NCBI GenBank assembly: GCA_047921215.1
Contig: JBLRWO010000017.1
Location: forward strand, 1 to 64,000
Source: RECM01 sp047921215
GTDB taxonomy: Bacteria > Bacteroidota > Rhodothermia > Balneolales > Cyclonatronaceae
Length of the DNA stretch: 64,000 nt
Direction of reading: 5' to 3'
In this document: positions 36,337 to 44,418 of the stretch, in pieces
Numbering within the stretch: position 1 is the first letter of the stretch
Layout: every line of letters begins with the position of its first letter
Translations under genes and position numbers: made by a program
Notes under the pieces: model-generated
Databases searched by the model: none
What the model saw: the letters and a program-made list of their open reading frames with translations, nothing else
Told to the model about the DNA's origin: nothing

Positions 36337-38315
36337 CCTGCCAGTCCTTCAACGGCATTTCGAATATCATTGTGTTTACCGATCAGCAGTAGTATATCAT
36401 CCTCATGGATAGTCGTATCGGCATCCGGGTTTTGTATAAAGTTTTCCTTTCTTTGTATCGCAATGACATTTACACCGTAGCTGTTTCTGATTTGTAGCTC
36501 TGCTATTGATTTGTCACACGCCGGACTGCCTGACTTGATTCTGGCAGGAGTAACTTCAATATCATTCAGGTCAAAAGGTAAATCATCAAGGGTCTGAGAT
36601 TCCGGTTTTGAAATTCTAAACATTCCATAGCTGTCTGATCTTACTTCTCTTATAAAATCATTGATTTCATTTTCTGGGATCAGATATTTTTTCAGTACGC
36701 GGGTGAAAATTTGTATCGAGGTTTCAAACTCTTCCGGAATTACCACATCGGCGCCCAGTTCCAGCAGGGATGGAACTTCACCTGTAAATCGGGTTCTGGC
36801 TACGATATGTATATTGGGATTTAATTCACGGGCCATTTTGACGATACGACGTGTGTTAACCGGGTCAGAAATGGCAACAACCATAATTCTGGCCGTATTG
36901 ATCTTCGCATGGTTTAGTATTTCCGGATGGCTGGCGTCACCAAAAAATATGGGTTCTCCTTTCTTTTTTTCTTCCCTGACGGTATCGGGATTCATTTCGA
37001 CGGCTACATAAGGAATTCCGCCAAGTTTTGCGGCCCTTGCCAAGTTGGAACCGTTAAGTCCAAAGCCAATAATTATCAAATGGTCTTGCTTGCCGCGGAA
37101 CTCGTCAGGCTCTCTTTTCTGCCATCCCTTTCTCAACCATTGAGGAACCGGCAGTTTTAACGCAAATTTGGCAATAGCAGTTGATCCGTTGATTACAAAA
37201 GGTGTAACAGCCATTGTAAGTACGGAAAAAGACAAAAACAATTGATAGGCATCACCAGAGATAAGACCGTATTCAATACCAACTCTCGATAATATAAAGG
37301 AAAACTCACCTACCTGGCTCAGTCCGAGTCCTGCAATTATCATTATACGAAACGGAAATCCGAGTAAACCTACTACTGCACCAGCAATAATTGCCTTTAC
37401 AATTAAAACAACTATACCGGTAGTAATGATTAACACAATATTTCCAAAAAGGTATTCGAGGTTCAGGAGCATTCCAATGGAGACGAAAAACAGGCTTGTA
37501 AATACATCCTTGAAAGGAATAATATTGCCGACTGCAGCATGACTATATTCCGATTCGGAGATGATAAGACCTGCAAGAAAAGCGCCAAGCGACAGGGATA
37601 AACCCAGACTTGAGGTCAGCCATGCAACTGCAAAAGCGATAACAACGATTGACAGAATAAATAACTCACGGTTTCTTGTCTTGGCTATCTGATGTAGTAT
37701 AATCGGCACAATATAGTAGGCCGATACTATCACAAATACTACAATAAGTCCCGCTTTCAATAAGAGTCCCCAAATGGTTTCCGTCATTTCATTGTCTGCT
37801 CCTGCCAAAAAAGGGACAATCAGCATCATGGGAACAATAATAACATCCTGAAAAATTAGAATGCCCAGCATATTACGGCCCTGGGGTGTGTCGATTTCAC
37901 CCCGGTCCTGAATCTGATTCAAAACTATGGCGGTACTGCTGAGGGCAATGAGAAAACCCCAAAAAACTGATTCACCATAACTGAAATCAAGATACTGTGT
38001 AAAGAAATAGGCTGTTGAACCTGTAATGAGTACCTGCAAACCCCCGCCTATAAGTACGATTTTTTTGATTTTGATCAGTTGTTTGATCGAAAATTCCAGG
38101 CCGATAGTAAAGAGAAGCAACATAATCCCGACTTCAGCCATCACTTCAACTTCGTGTATAGCCGAGACTAAAGCGAAACCATACGGTCCGGCGATGAGAC
38201 CAGTAATAAGAAGACCTACAATGGTCGGAATACGAATAAGTTGGCAAATATAGACAACAACTACAGACAGCGCGAAAATAGTAACTATTTCACCTAATAA
38301 GGGGATACCCTCCAT
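36333..38315 (-). CDS. CPA2 monovalent cation:proton antiporter with RCK domain (KefB type)
   Basis: A 660-residue transporter. Residues 1-380 are the Na_H_exchanger domain with about 12 helices (VGLLITGLIAGPYGFALV, and TSSLGLSLSLGAFLAGL carrying the usual polar site). Residues 405-520 are a TrkA_N/RCK nucleotide-binding domain with GFGLNGSNLA and GDASHPEIL, and 575-655 a TrkA_C domain. The family exports potassium or sodium in exchange for protons, gated by NAD(H) or a thiol adduct. The start at 38315 precedes the first helix. It heads a two-gene operon. Confidence 0.93.
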   Translation of the reverse strand: MEGIPLLGEIVTIFALSVVVVYICQLIRIPTIVGLLITGLIAGPYGFALVSAIHEVEVMAEVGIMLLLFTIGLEFSIKQLIKIKKIVLIGGGLQVLITGSTAYFFTQYLDFSYGESVFWGFLIALSSTAIVLNQIQDRGEIDTPQGRNMLGILIFQDVIIVPMMLIVPFLAGADNEMTETIWGLLLKAGLIVVFVIVSAYYIVPIILHQIAKTRNRELFILSIVVIAFAVAWLTSSLGLSLSLGAFLAGLIISESEYSHAAVGNIIPFKDVFTSLFFVSIGMLLNLEYLFGNIVLIITTGIVVLIVKAIIAGAVVGLLGFPFRIMIIAGLGLSQVGEFSFILSRVGIEYGLISGDAYQLFLSFSVLTMAVTPFVINGSTAIAKFALKLPVPQWLRKGWQKREPDEFRGKQDHLIIIGFGLNGSNLARAAKLGGIPYVAVEMNPDTVREEKKKGEPIFFGDASHPEILNHAKINTARIMVVAISDPVNTRRIVKMARELNPNIHIVARTRFTGEVPSLLELGADVVIPEEFETSIQIFTRVLKKYLIPENEINDFIREVRSDSYGMFRISKPESQTLDDLPFDLNDIEVTPARIKSGSPACDKSIAELQIRNSYGVNVIAIQRKENFIQNPDADTTIHEDDILLLIGKHNDIRNAVEGLAG

Positions 38316-38415
38316 ACAATGCTATTTGAAAATGTTAATTAAATATCCAGTTATAAAGAAATATAGTACGCATGAGACTGGTGAAAAACTTGTTTTTCCC
38401 GATTTAACACAAAGA

Positions 38416-40527
38416 TCATTGCTTCTGTATTACGGCATCCTCCCGGTTCCCGTATTCCGACCAGGAACCCTCATAAGCCCGAACCGAATCATACCCCATC
38501 AGACGGAGGGTGAAATATGCATGTGATCCGCGTACATTCGTGTGACAATGGGGTATAACTTCCTTGTCGCGTGTTATGCCCAGGGCATCGTACTGCTGCT
38601 GTATGGCCAAAGCGGGCAGAAAATAGGGGATACCCTCCGGTTCAAGCACTTTTCGCCATTCAAGGTTTACGGCATTCGGGATGTGTCCGCTGTAGGCAGC
38701 TCTTTCATCCGCGCCGGTGAATTCGTCTTCGGAACGGGCATCAAAGATAATTTTATCTGACTGGCCGGATGCGGCAAGTACATATTCAAATGAGCAGAAT
38801 TTTTCTTCTTGAACATCCACGGCAAATGTTCCTGCTTCTCTGGTAATGGGTCTGGCTGTAACAGGAAGACCGGCTGCAAGCCATCCGGCAAATCCGCCGT
38901 TCAGGATTGCTGCTTTCGAAAAGCCGTAATAATCGAGTGCATAGAACAGCCGCGCTGATGCCAGGGAATTCCCGCTGTCGTAAATAACCACGTTATCATT
39001 CCCTGAAAGCCCGATTTCCCGCATCATTTGTTCAAATGCACCGGGGCCGATCAGATGGTTTGCAACCGGGTTATCGGGATCAGTCAGTTTTGATACTACC
39101 GGAAAACGGACCGCGCCGGGTATGAGCGAATCTCCCGCTTCTTCACGTGCATCGATCAGGAAAACCAGCTGGCTTGCAAGCCGTTCATGAAGCTCAACAG
39201 CCTCGACAAGAAGATGCCGGTTTGGATAGGTGGGCAGGGTATCAACATAGTCTTGTTTTGCTATGGTATCGGTGATAACAAGTTCAGAAGGCTCATTACC
39301 CATCTGCAATCGTTGTGAAACTGCTTCGGCTTGTCTGAATACACGAAGCAGGTTGCGGCCGGCTATATTCATTATTTCATCGTCACTGTAGCCGCGGCGC
39401 AATAGTTCAGCAAAAAGATCCGGATATGTGGAGACATCCTCCAGACCAATCGGGAGCGATCTTATTCCATCATAATCGCCACCGATACCGATATATTCAG
39501 AGCCGATCAGGTTTCTGATGTGGTCAATATGATCGGCTACCTGTGCCAAAGTAGCCTCAGGTGCTGTGTTTTGTTCAGCCCATATCTGCATCTCACTGTC
39601 TATCAGGTCGGGATGATCGGGGTAGATTTCATTGAGCCGGCTGTTTTCTGCTGCACGCTTTTCCATCCAGATTCTGAGCTCTTCTGAAATATAGGCCGGT
39701 ACAAAGGTCACCATTACAATGCCATTGTTTTCCTTTACCAGCTGGAGCACATTGTCGGGTATATTCCTGGGATGAGCGTTAATGGCAGCTGCCGATGAAT
39801 GTGAAAAGATAACAGGTGCAGCAGATGTCTCTATCGCATGAATCATGGTTTGCTCTGAAACATGAGAGAGATCTACAAGCATACCCAAACGGTTCATCTC
39901 CCGAACAACTTCGCGGCCAAATTCTGACAAACCGTTGCTTTTGGGGTCGTCTGTGGCCGAATCCGCCCAGTCTATAGTGCGTGAATGGGTCAGGCCCATA
40001 TATCGCGCCCCCAGTTTGTAAAATGTACGCAGAACACCCAGTGAGTTACCAATGGAATGGCCACCCTCCATACCGATCAGCGATGCGATTTTATCATCGG
40101 CGAATATTCTCTCGATATCTTCGGCTGAAAAAGCCACTTCAAAATGATCAGGATATCTTTCGGCCATTCTGTATACAAAATCGATCTGTTCAAGTGTGGC
40201 CTGAACTGACTCGCTTTCCGGGGTATTCGGAGATACATATACCGACCAGAATTGTGCACCAACCTGACCTTTACGCAGTCGGTTAACGTCGGTGTGCATG
40301 GGCCGGTCCAAACGGGTGGTCTCCATCAGATCAAGCACAGAAAATTTATAACCCGCCCGGTGCCGGTATTGTATCGGAACATCGTTATGACCGTCTATGA
40401 GTGGAACCTGGCTCAGCAATCTAACGGCCGCTTCACGATTGATGTCGCCGGTAGACTGACGGGCAAGAACGAAGGATTGTTGGAGAAGGATTAACAGGGT
40501 GAACATAAGGACAGCTGTGCGCATCAT
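38416..40527 (-). CDS. Secreted M19 membrane dipeptidase fused to a tandem rhodanese
   Basis: A 703-residue exported two-enzyme fusion. After a signal peptide (1-22), residues 40-405 are a renal-type dipeptidase with all metal ligands: H47 and D49 (DGHNDV), E154 (GMEGGH), H222 (DLSHVS), H243 (FSHSSA), and D351 (GGDYDG). Residues 430-700 are a sulfurtransferase of two rhodanese units: the first (about 450-560) has VIYDSGNSLASAR with no Cys, the second (about 580-700) has the active Cys C661 in PHCHTNVRGS. The frame is unbroken. M19 enzymes can split Cys-Gly and D-amino-acid dipeptides; rhodaneses move sulfane sulfur. A joint role in extracytoplasmic cysteine or sulfur handling is inferred. Confidence 0.9.
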   Translation of the reverse strand: MMRTAVLMFTLLILLQQSFVLARQSTGDINREAAVRLLSQVPLIDGHNDVPIQYRHRAGYKFSVLDLMETTRLDRPMHTDVNRLRKGQVGAQFWSVYVSPNTPESESVQATLEQIDFVYRMAERYPDHFEVAFSAEDIERIFADDKIASLIGMEGGHSIGNSLGVLRTFYKLGARYMGLTHSRTIDWADSATDDPKSNGLSEFGREVVREMNRLGMLVDLSHVSEQTMIHAIETSAAPVIFSHSSAAAINAHPRNIPDNVLQLVKENNGIVMVTFVPAYISEELRIWMEKRAAENSRLNEIYPDHPDLIDSEMQIWAEQNTAPEATLAQVADHIDHIRNLIGSEYIGIGGDYDGIRSLPIGLEDVSTYPDLFAELLRRGYSDDEIMNIAGRNLLRVFRQAEAVSQRLQMGNEPSELVITDTIAKQDYVDTLPTYPNRHLLVEAVELHERLASQLVFLIDAREEAGDSLIPGAVRFPVVSKLTDPDNPVANHLIGPGAFEQMMREIGLSGNDNVVIYDSGNSLASARLFYALDYYGFSKAAILNGGFAGWLAAGLPVTARPITREAGTFAVDVQEEKFCSFEYVLAASGQSDKIIFDARSEDEFTGADERAAYSGHIPNAVNLEWRKVLEPEGIPYFLPALAIQQQYDALGITRDKEVIPHCHTNVRGSHAYFTLRLMGYDSVRAYEGSWSEYGNREDAVIQKQ

Positions 40528-40907
40528 GGAACTGGTTTTGGATTATTTAATGGCGCAAAATAGGTAAAAGCGTTGAATTCAGCAGATTTATGTTACCTGA
40601 CGGCTGTAGCTTTTTTTAATTAATCAGATAATTCACTTCTACTAAAATTCAATAAATGATCTGTAGATATCATTACCTAATGTGTGCGTATTTGAAAAAG
40701 CAGATAAACTTTTGCCGAAAACACAATACTTTTTCACGGATGAGAGAAAAAATTAGTACTGCAATCAGATCATGTATGAATGATAGTGTTCACCAATGTA
40801 GATATATGGAATTAGCCAAGGTTATTGATAATTTTGGGATTAATCTATATTATGTCCCCCTTGATACGAACACCTGATAAAAGTTAGAGGCTGCCGAGGT
40901 ATAAAGC
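40528..40907. other. Intergenic region, 380 bases
   Basis: The AT-rich gap separates the divergent dipeptidase and small membrane protein genes and must hold both promoters. A 73-codon open frame inside has no ribosome-binding site or recognisable pattern. I see no RNA gene or clear palindrome. Confidence 0.5.
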
Positions 40908-41297
40908 TTGAAGGATCTTTTTCTGAATTACTGGACACTACTGACGGATAAAGCATTCGAACTCAGTACCTATTATGGAGTGGACCCCATAATGTTCGGT
41001 CTGCTGTATGCTGGAACAATACCACTCTTGTGGTTGAGTATAGGCTGGATTATCCGGAATATTAACAAAAAGCTGTCTGTTACCATCCCTCTTGTGATCA
41101 CGGTTTTGTGTTATTCTGGCACCTATATCTATCTTTTAATTGCCGGTCAAAATATTCCTTTTTGGGTGTATGGTATTGCCGTAGTAATGACAGGATACAG
41201 TGGTTATGGTATCTGTAAAAAAATATCCGGCAAGGCGAATGAGACCGGTATGAAGAAAGAACTCAATTCCGGTAATTCCGAATATATCAATACATAA
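40908..41297 (+). CDS. Small three-helix membrane protein, first of two paralogues
   Basis: A 129-residue inner-membrane protein of unknown function. Its core TYYGVDPIMFG, LLYAGTIPLLWLSIGWIIRN and LIAGQNIPFWVYG aligns closely with the protein at 41632. Three hydrophobic helices are separated by a short basic loop (NKKLSV). It starts at TTG 40908 with a GAGG site upstream. The end is hydrophilic (NETGMKKELNS). It lies upstream of a second copy and a flavoprotein gene, so it may serve the same pathway. Confidence 0.75.
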   Translation: MKDLFLNYWTLLTDKAFELSTYYGVDPIMFGLLYAGTIPLLWLSIGWIIRNINKKLSVTIPLVITVLCYSGTYIYLLIAGQNIPFWVYGIAVVMTGYSGYGICKKISGKANETGMKKELNSGNSEYINT

Positions 41298-41631
41298 GCT
41301 GCCTGCCCTCTGCTATCAAAATCCATCAGCATTCTTCCCGCTTTTTTCAGTGATGCATATTTTGGTTTAAATCCACTGTTGTGTCGCAGTGTTAATAAAA
41401 TTACAGCAGCCTCATGCAATAACAGATGTTTAACGTAGTATATGCAGGTAATACTTTTCGAACGGGTTAATCAGGATAGTACAGACGTGATTTATTATGA
41501 ATAATGATGTGACAGATATGTGATTAATGAGCGATGGATGTACCCTATTATATGAGCATGTGATTGTATTTGATCGCAGTATGTAAAATCAGTAGCGTTG
41601 AAATTATAAACATTAACATTAACCATAATTT
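41298..41631. other. Intergenic region, 334 bases
   Basis: This gap lies between the two paralogous small membrane protein genes. It ends in an AT-rich, repeated segment AACATTAACATTAACC shortly before the second start. A short minus-strand open frame at 41204-41419 has no support. The presence of its own likely promoter suggests the second copy can be expressed separately. Confidence 0.5.
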
Positions 41632-41976
41632 ATGGAGATCATAGATACTATAAGAGCCTGGTTTTTCTCTCTTGGTGAGGGGTATGGAGTAAATCCGTTT
41701 ATTTTCGGTGCCATCTATATCGGAGCTATACCTTTTTTCTGGCTGTCCAGTGCCTGGCTTGTGCGAAATATCAGGCGTAAACGACCTATAGCTCCACCGG
41801 TCATAGCTATGTCGGCATGTGCGGTGTCATCATACAGTTATCTTATCATTGTGGGGCAGAACGTTCCCCTTTGGGTATATCTTATCATTGTTGCGATCGT
41901 CATATACTCATTCTACGCCACCTGGCAAACTATCAGAACAAAGCGTAAGGAGAGTGCCGTTGAAATGGGAGTATGA
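41632..41976 (+). CDS. Small three-helix membrane protein, second paralogue
   Basis: A 114-residue membrane protein with the same pattern as the one at 40908: GYGVNPFIFG, YIGAIPFFWLSSAWLVRNIR, then LIIVGQNVPLWVYL. Three helices and a basic loop (RKRPIAPP) are shared. Its stop overlaps the start of the flavoprotein gene by 17 bases, so the two are translationally linked. A role in supplying electrons, thiols or a substrate to the flavoprotein, or in its membrane docking, is possible but not shown. Confidence 0.8.
   Translation: MEIIDTIRAWFFSLGEGYGVNPFIFGAIYIGAIPFFWLSSAWLVRNIRRKRPIAPPVIAMSACAVSSYSYLIIVGQNVPLWVYLIIVAIVIYSFYATWQTIRTKRKESAVEMGV
41947..41952 (+). promoter_or_regulatory. Shine-Dalgarno site deciding a TTG start
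   Basis: AAGGAG at 41947-41952 lies seven bases before TTG 41960 and supports that codon as the start of the flavoprotein gene, over GTG 41954 and over the much longer upstream frame. Confidence 0.65.
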
Positions 41977-43435
41977 CATGATCGTTATCGGAGGTGGGGC
42001 GGCAGGCCTTACTTCTGCAGGTATTTCCGCTAACCTGGGCGCGAAAACAATGATGGTTGAGGCCCACCGGCTGGGAGGCGATTGTACGTGGACGGGATGC
42101 GTACCCAGTAAGGTGTTGCTGAAAGCTGCCAAGGTTGCCTCACATTTAAGGCACGCCGGTCAGTACGGTCTTCTTGATTCGGACCCTGAAATAGATTTTT
42201 CGAAGCTCATAGACTATGTGCAAAAGGTACGCGGTGATGTCTATGAGGAGGCCGATCGACCTGAGATATATGAATCAATGGGTATTGAGGTTGTATTTGG
42301 GAAAGCCCGCTTCAAGGATCCTCACACGGTTATTATTGACAACGGCACTCAGATGCGCGAAGTAACATCGCGTTTTTTTATTATTGCGACCGGTTCATCA
42401 GCTGTTGTTCCTCCTGTTGAAGGTTTAAAGGATGTGCCATACATGACCAATGAAAACCTGTTTGAACAACACGATTTTCCAGGGTCGCTCGCGATAATAG
42501 GAGGGGGGCCTATCGGCATTGAAATGGCACAGGCTTTCACTCGTCTTGGCAGTAAGGTTACCGTTTTTGACATGGCAGACAGTATACTGTTAAATGATCA
42601 TCCGGAGCTGTCAGGGCAACTCAGGAAAAGCCTGGAAGCGGAGGGAATCCGATTTATTCTTGGAGCCGGTGTTAAGAATGTTTCTGAAACTCAAAATGGT
42701 ATACGGGTTCACTATGAGTGGCAGAATAAGAGCCATACACTGGATGCGGCGAAAATTCTGGTTTCTGCCGGCAGACGTGCCAATACTGAGGGTCTGGGTC
42801 TGGATGAGGCCGGTGTAAACTGGTCCCGAAAAGGGATTGAAATCGACAATCGTTGCCGGACCAGCCGCAAACATATTTTTGCGGCGGGTGATGTAGCTGG
42901 TCGCTTCCAGTTCACCCATATGAGCGAGCACATGGCCAAAGTGGCAGCAACTAATGCACTGCTGAGGCTACCTTTCAAAATGGACGTGAAACATGTACCA
43001 TGGGCCACGTATACAGATCCGGAACTGGCTCACGTGGGTGCATCTGAGAAAGATCTAGTCGCAAAGGGTATCGGCTTTGAAGTCTACAAATTTCCATACT
43101 CAAAAATTGACAGGGCCCTGACCGATTCGGACAAAAATGGTTGGATCCGGGTATATGCGAAACCGTTTACGGGTAAAATTCTCGGTGCCGACATTTTGGG
43201 TACACATGCGGGTGATCTGATCGCAGAACTCGCACTTGCCATGCGTAATGGGTTAACACTCAGAAAAATTGCTGACACCATACATCCGTACCCTACATAC
43301 GGTCTGGGAGTAAGGCGCGCTGCAGACCAGTGGTATGTGAAAAATCAAAAGTTATGGCAGATCAAATTGATCCGTAATCTATTTGGATACAGAGGAAGCC
43401 TGCCCGATCTGAGTGATACAGACCGTATTGTCTGA
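41960..43435 (+). CDS. Mercuric-reductase-like FAD-dependent disulfide oxidoreductase
   Basis: A 491-residue member of the dihydrolipoamide dehydrogenase/mercuric reductase family. It shows the FAD motif IVIGGGAAGL, the redox disulfide in GGDCTWTGCVPSK (C42 and C47), the NAD(P)H site IIGGGPIGIEMAQ, FAAGDVAG and the dimer domain HPYPTYG. It lacks the HMA domain at the N terminus and the vicinal Cys pair at the C terminus that true mercuric reductases use, so mercury reduction is unlikely. The TTG at 41960 gives MKWEYDMIVIGG with AAGGAG upstream. The substrate is unknown; the partner membrane proteins are a hint. Confidence 0.9.
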   Translation: MKWEYDMIVIGGGAAGLTSAGISANLGAKTMMVEAHRLGGDCTWTGCVPSKVLLKAAKVASHLRHAGQYGLLDSDPEIDFSKLIDYVQKVRGDVYEEADRPEIYESMGIEVVFGKARFKDPHTVIIDNGTQMREVTSRFFIIATGSSAVVPPVEGLKDVPYMTNENLFEQHDFPGSLAIIGGGPIGIEMAQAFTRLGSKVTVFDMADSILLNDHPELSGQLRKSLEAEGIRFILGAGVKNVSETQNGIRVHYEWQNKSHTLDAAKILVSAGRRANTEGLGLDEAGVNWSRKGIEIDNRCRTSRKHIFAAGDVAGRFQFTHMSEHMAKVAATNALLRLPFKMDVKHVPWATYTDPELAHVGASEKDLVAKGIGFEVYKFPYSKIDRALTDSDKNGWIRVYAKPFTGKILGADILGTHAGDLIAELALAMRNGLTLRKIADTIHPYPTYGLGVRRAADQWYVKNQKLWQIKLIRNLFGYRGSLPDLSDTDRIV

Positions 43436-43438
43436 AGC

Positions 43439-44314
43439 TTACAGATTAAGCAGTATTGATTTCATGGTTTCTCCGATTACTGCCGGGCTCTCGCAAACCG
43501 TTATCCCGGCTTCGGAAAGTGCCTTCATCTTATCCTGGGCTGTACCTTTACCGCCAGATACGATTGCACCGGCATGCCCCATACGCCGGCCGGGAGGTGC
43601 AGTTCGTCCGGCTATGAAAGCAACGACCGGTTTTTTTACATGCTGCCTGATGTATTCTGCGGCTTCTTCTTCAGCTGTACCACCAATCTCTCCGATAAGG
43701 ATGATGGCTTCTGTTTCCGGGTCATCATTGAAAAGCTTTACGGCATCGGTATGATTGGTGCCGATAACCGGATCACCACCAATCCCTATCGCTGTACTCT
43801 GACCAAGACCGGCTTTGGTCAGTTGATCGACTGCCTCATAGGTAAGGGTTCCCGAGCGGGAGATGACCCCAACGGGGCCGCGAGAAAAAATCATGCCCGG
43901 CATGATCCCGATTTTTGCCTCGCCCGGTGTTATGATACCCGGGCAATTAGGACCAATTAAAACAGATCCATACCTGTTCACAACATCTTTGGCGAGTATC
44001 ATATCTTTTGTAGGAATACCCTCGGAAATGCACACAATTACCTTGATTCCGGAGATGGCGGCTTCAATAATAGCATCACTGGCAAATGCAGGAGGAACAA
44101 AGATAACTGACGTGTTTGCCCCTTCATTATTTACGGCATCAGCCACCGTGTTGAATACCGGTCTGTCAAGATGCTTTGTGCCACCCTTACCGGGTGTTAC
44201 GCCGCCTATCACATTGGTTCCATAGTCAATCATTTGTCCGGTATGGAATGTTCCTTCCTTACCGGTGAAGCCCTGTACTACAAGGCGGGTATCTTTTCCT
44301 ACAAGTACACTCAT
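43439..44314 (-). CDS. sucD: Succinyl-CoA synthetase alpha subunit
   Basis: A 291-residue alpha chain of the TCA cycle enzyme that interconverts succinyl-CoA and succinate with formation of ATP or GTP. Motifs: VVQGFTGKEGTFH, TPGKGG, PPAFASDAI, GPNCPG, ISRSGTLTYE and the phospho-His region GRRMGHAGAIV. It stands alone here; the beta gene sucC is not adjacent. It ends three bases from the flavoprotein gene and starts at ATG 44314. Confidence 0.97.
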   Translation of the reverse strand: MSVLVGKDTRLVVQGFTGKEGTFHTGQMIDYGTNVIGGVTPGKGGTKHLDRPVFNTVADAVNNEGANTSVIFVPPAFASDAIIEAAISGIKVIVCISEGIPTKDMILAKDVVNRYGSVLIGPNCPGIITPGEAKIGIMPGMIFSRGPVGVISRSGTLTYEAVDQLTKAGLGQSTAIGIGGDPVIGTNHTDAVKLFNDDPETEAIILIGEIGGTAEEEAAEYIRQHVKKPVVAFIAGRTAPPGRRMGHAGAIVSGGKGTAQDKMKALSEAGITVCESPAVIGETMKSILLNL

Positions 44315-44418
44315 GAGGTGATTGGTTGAATTATTCAGGTAACATAATCAGAAAATTTCGGTCGAAATATACCACCATCCCCATCTTAAGACAAACATCC
44401 AGGAGCTGATTTACGGGA

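Noticed and set aside
40656..40877. 73-codon frame between the dipeptidase and the small membrane protein
   Set aside because: No ribosome-binding site, no family pattern and Cys/His-rich random composition.
41204..41419. 71-codon minus-strand frame, possibly a gene remnant
   Set aside because: It overlaps the end of the small membrane protein gene and resembles no family I know.
41960..43435. True mercuric reductase (merA)
   Set aside because: No N-terminal HMA domain, no C-terminal Cys pair and no other mer genes are present.
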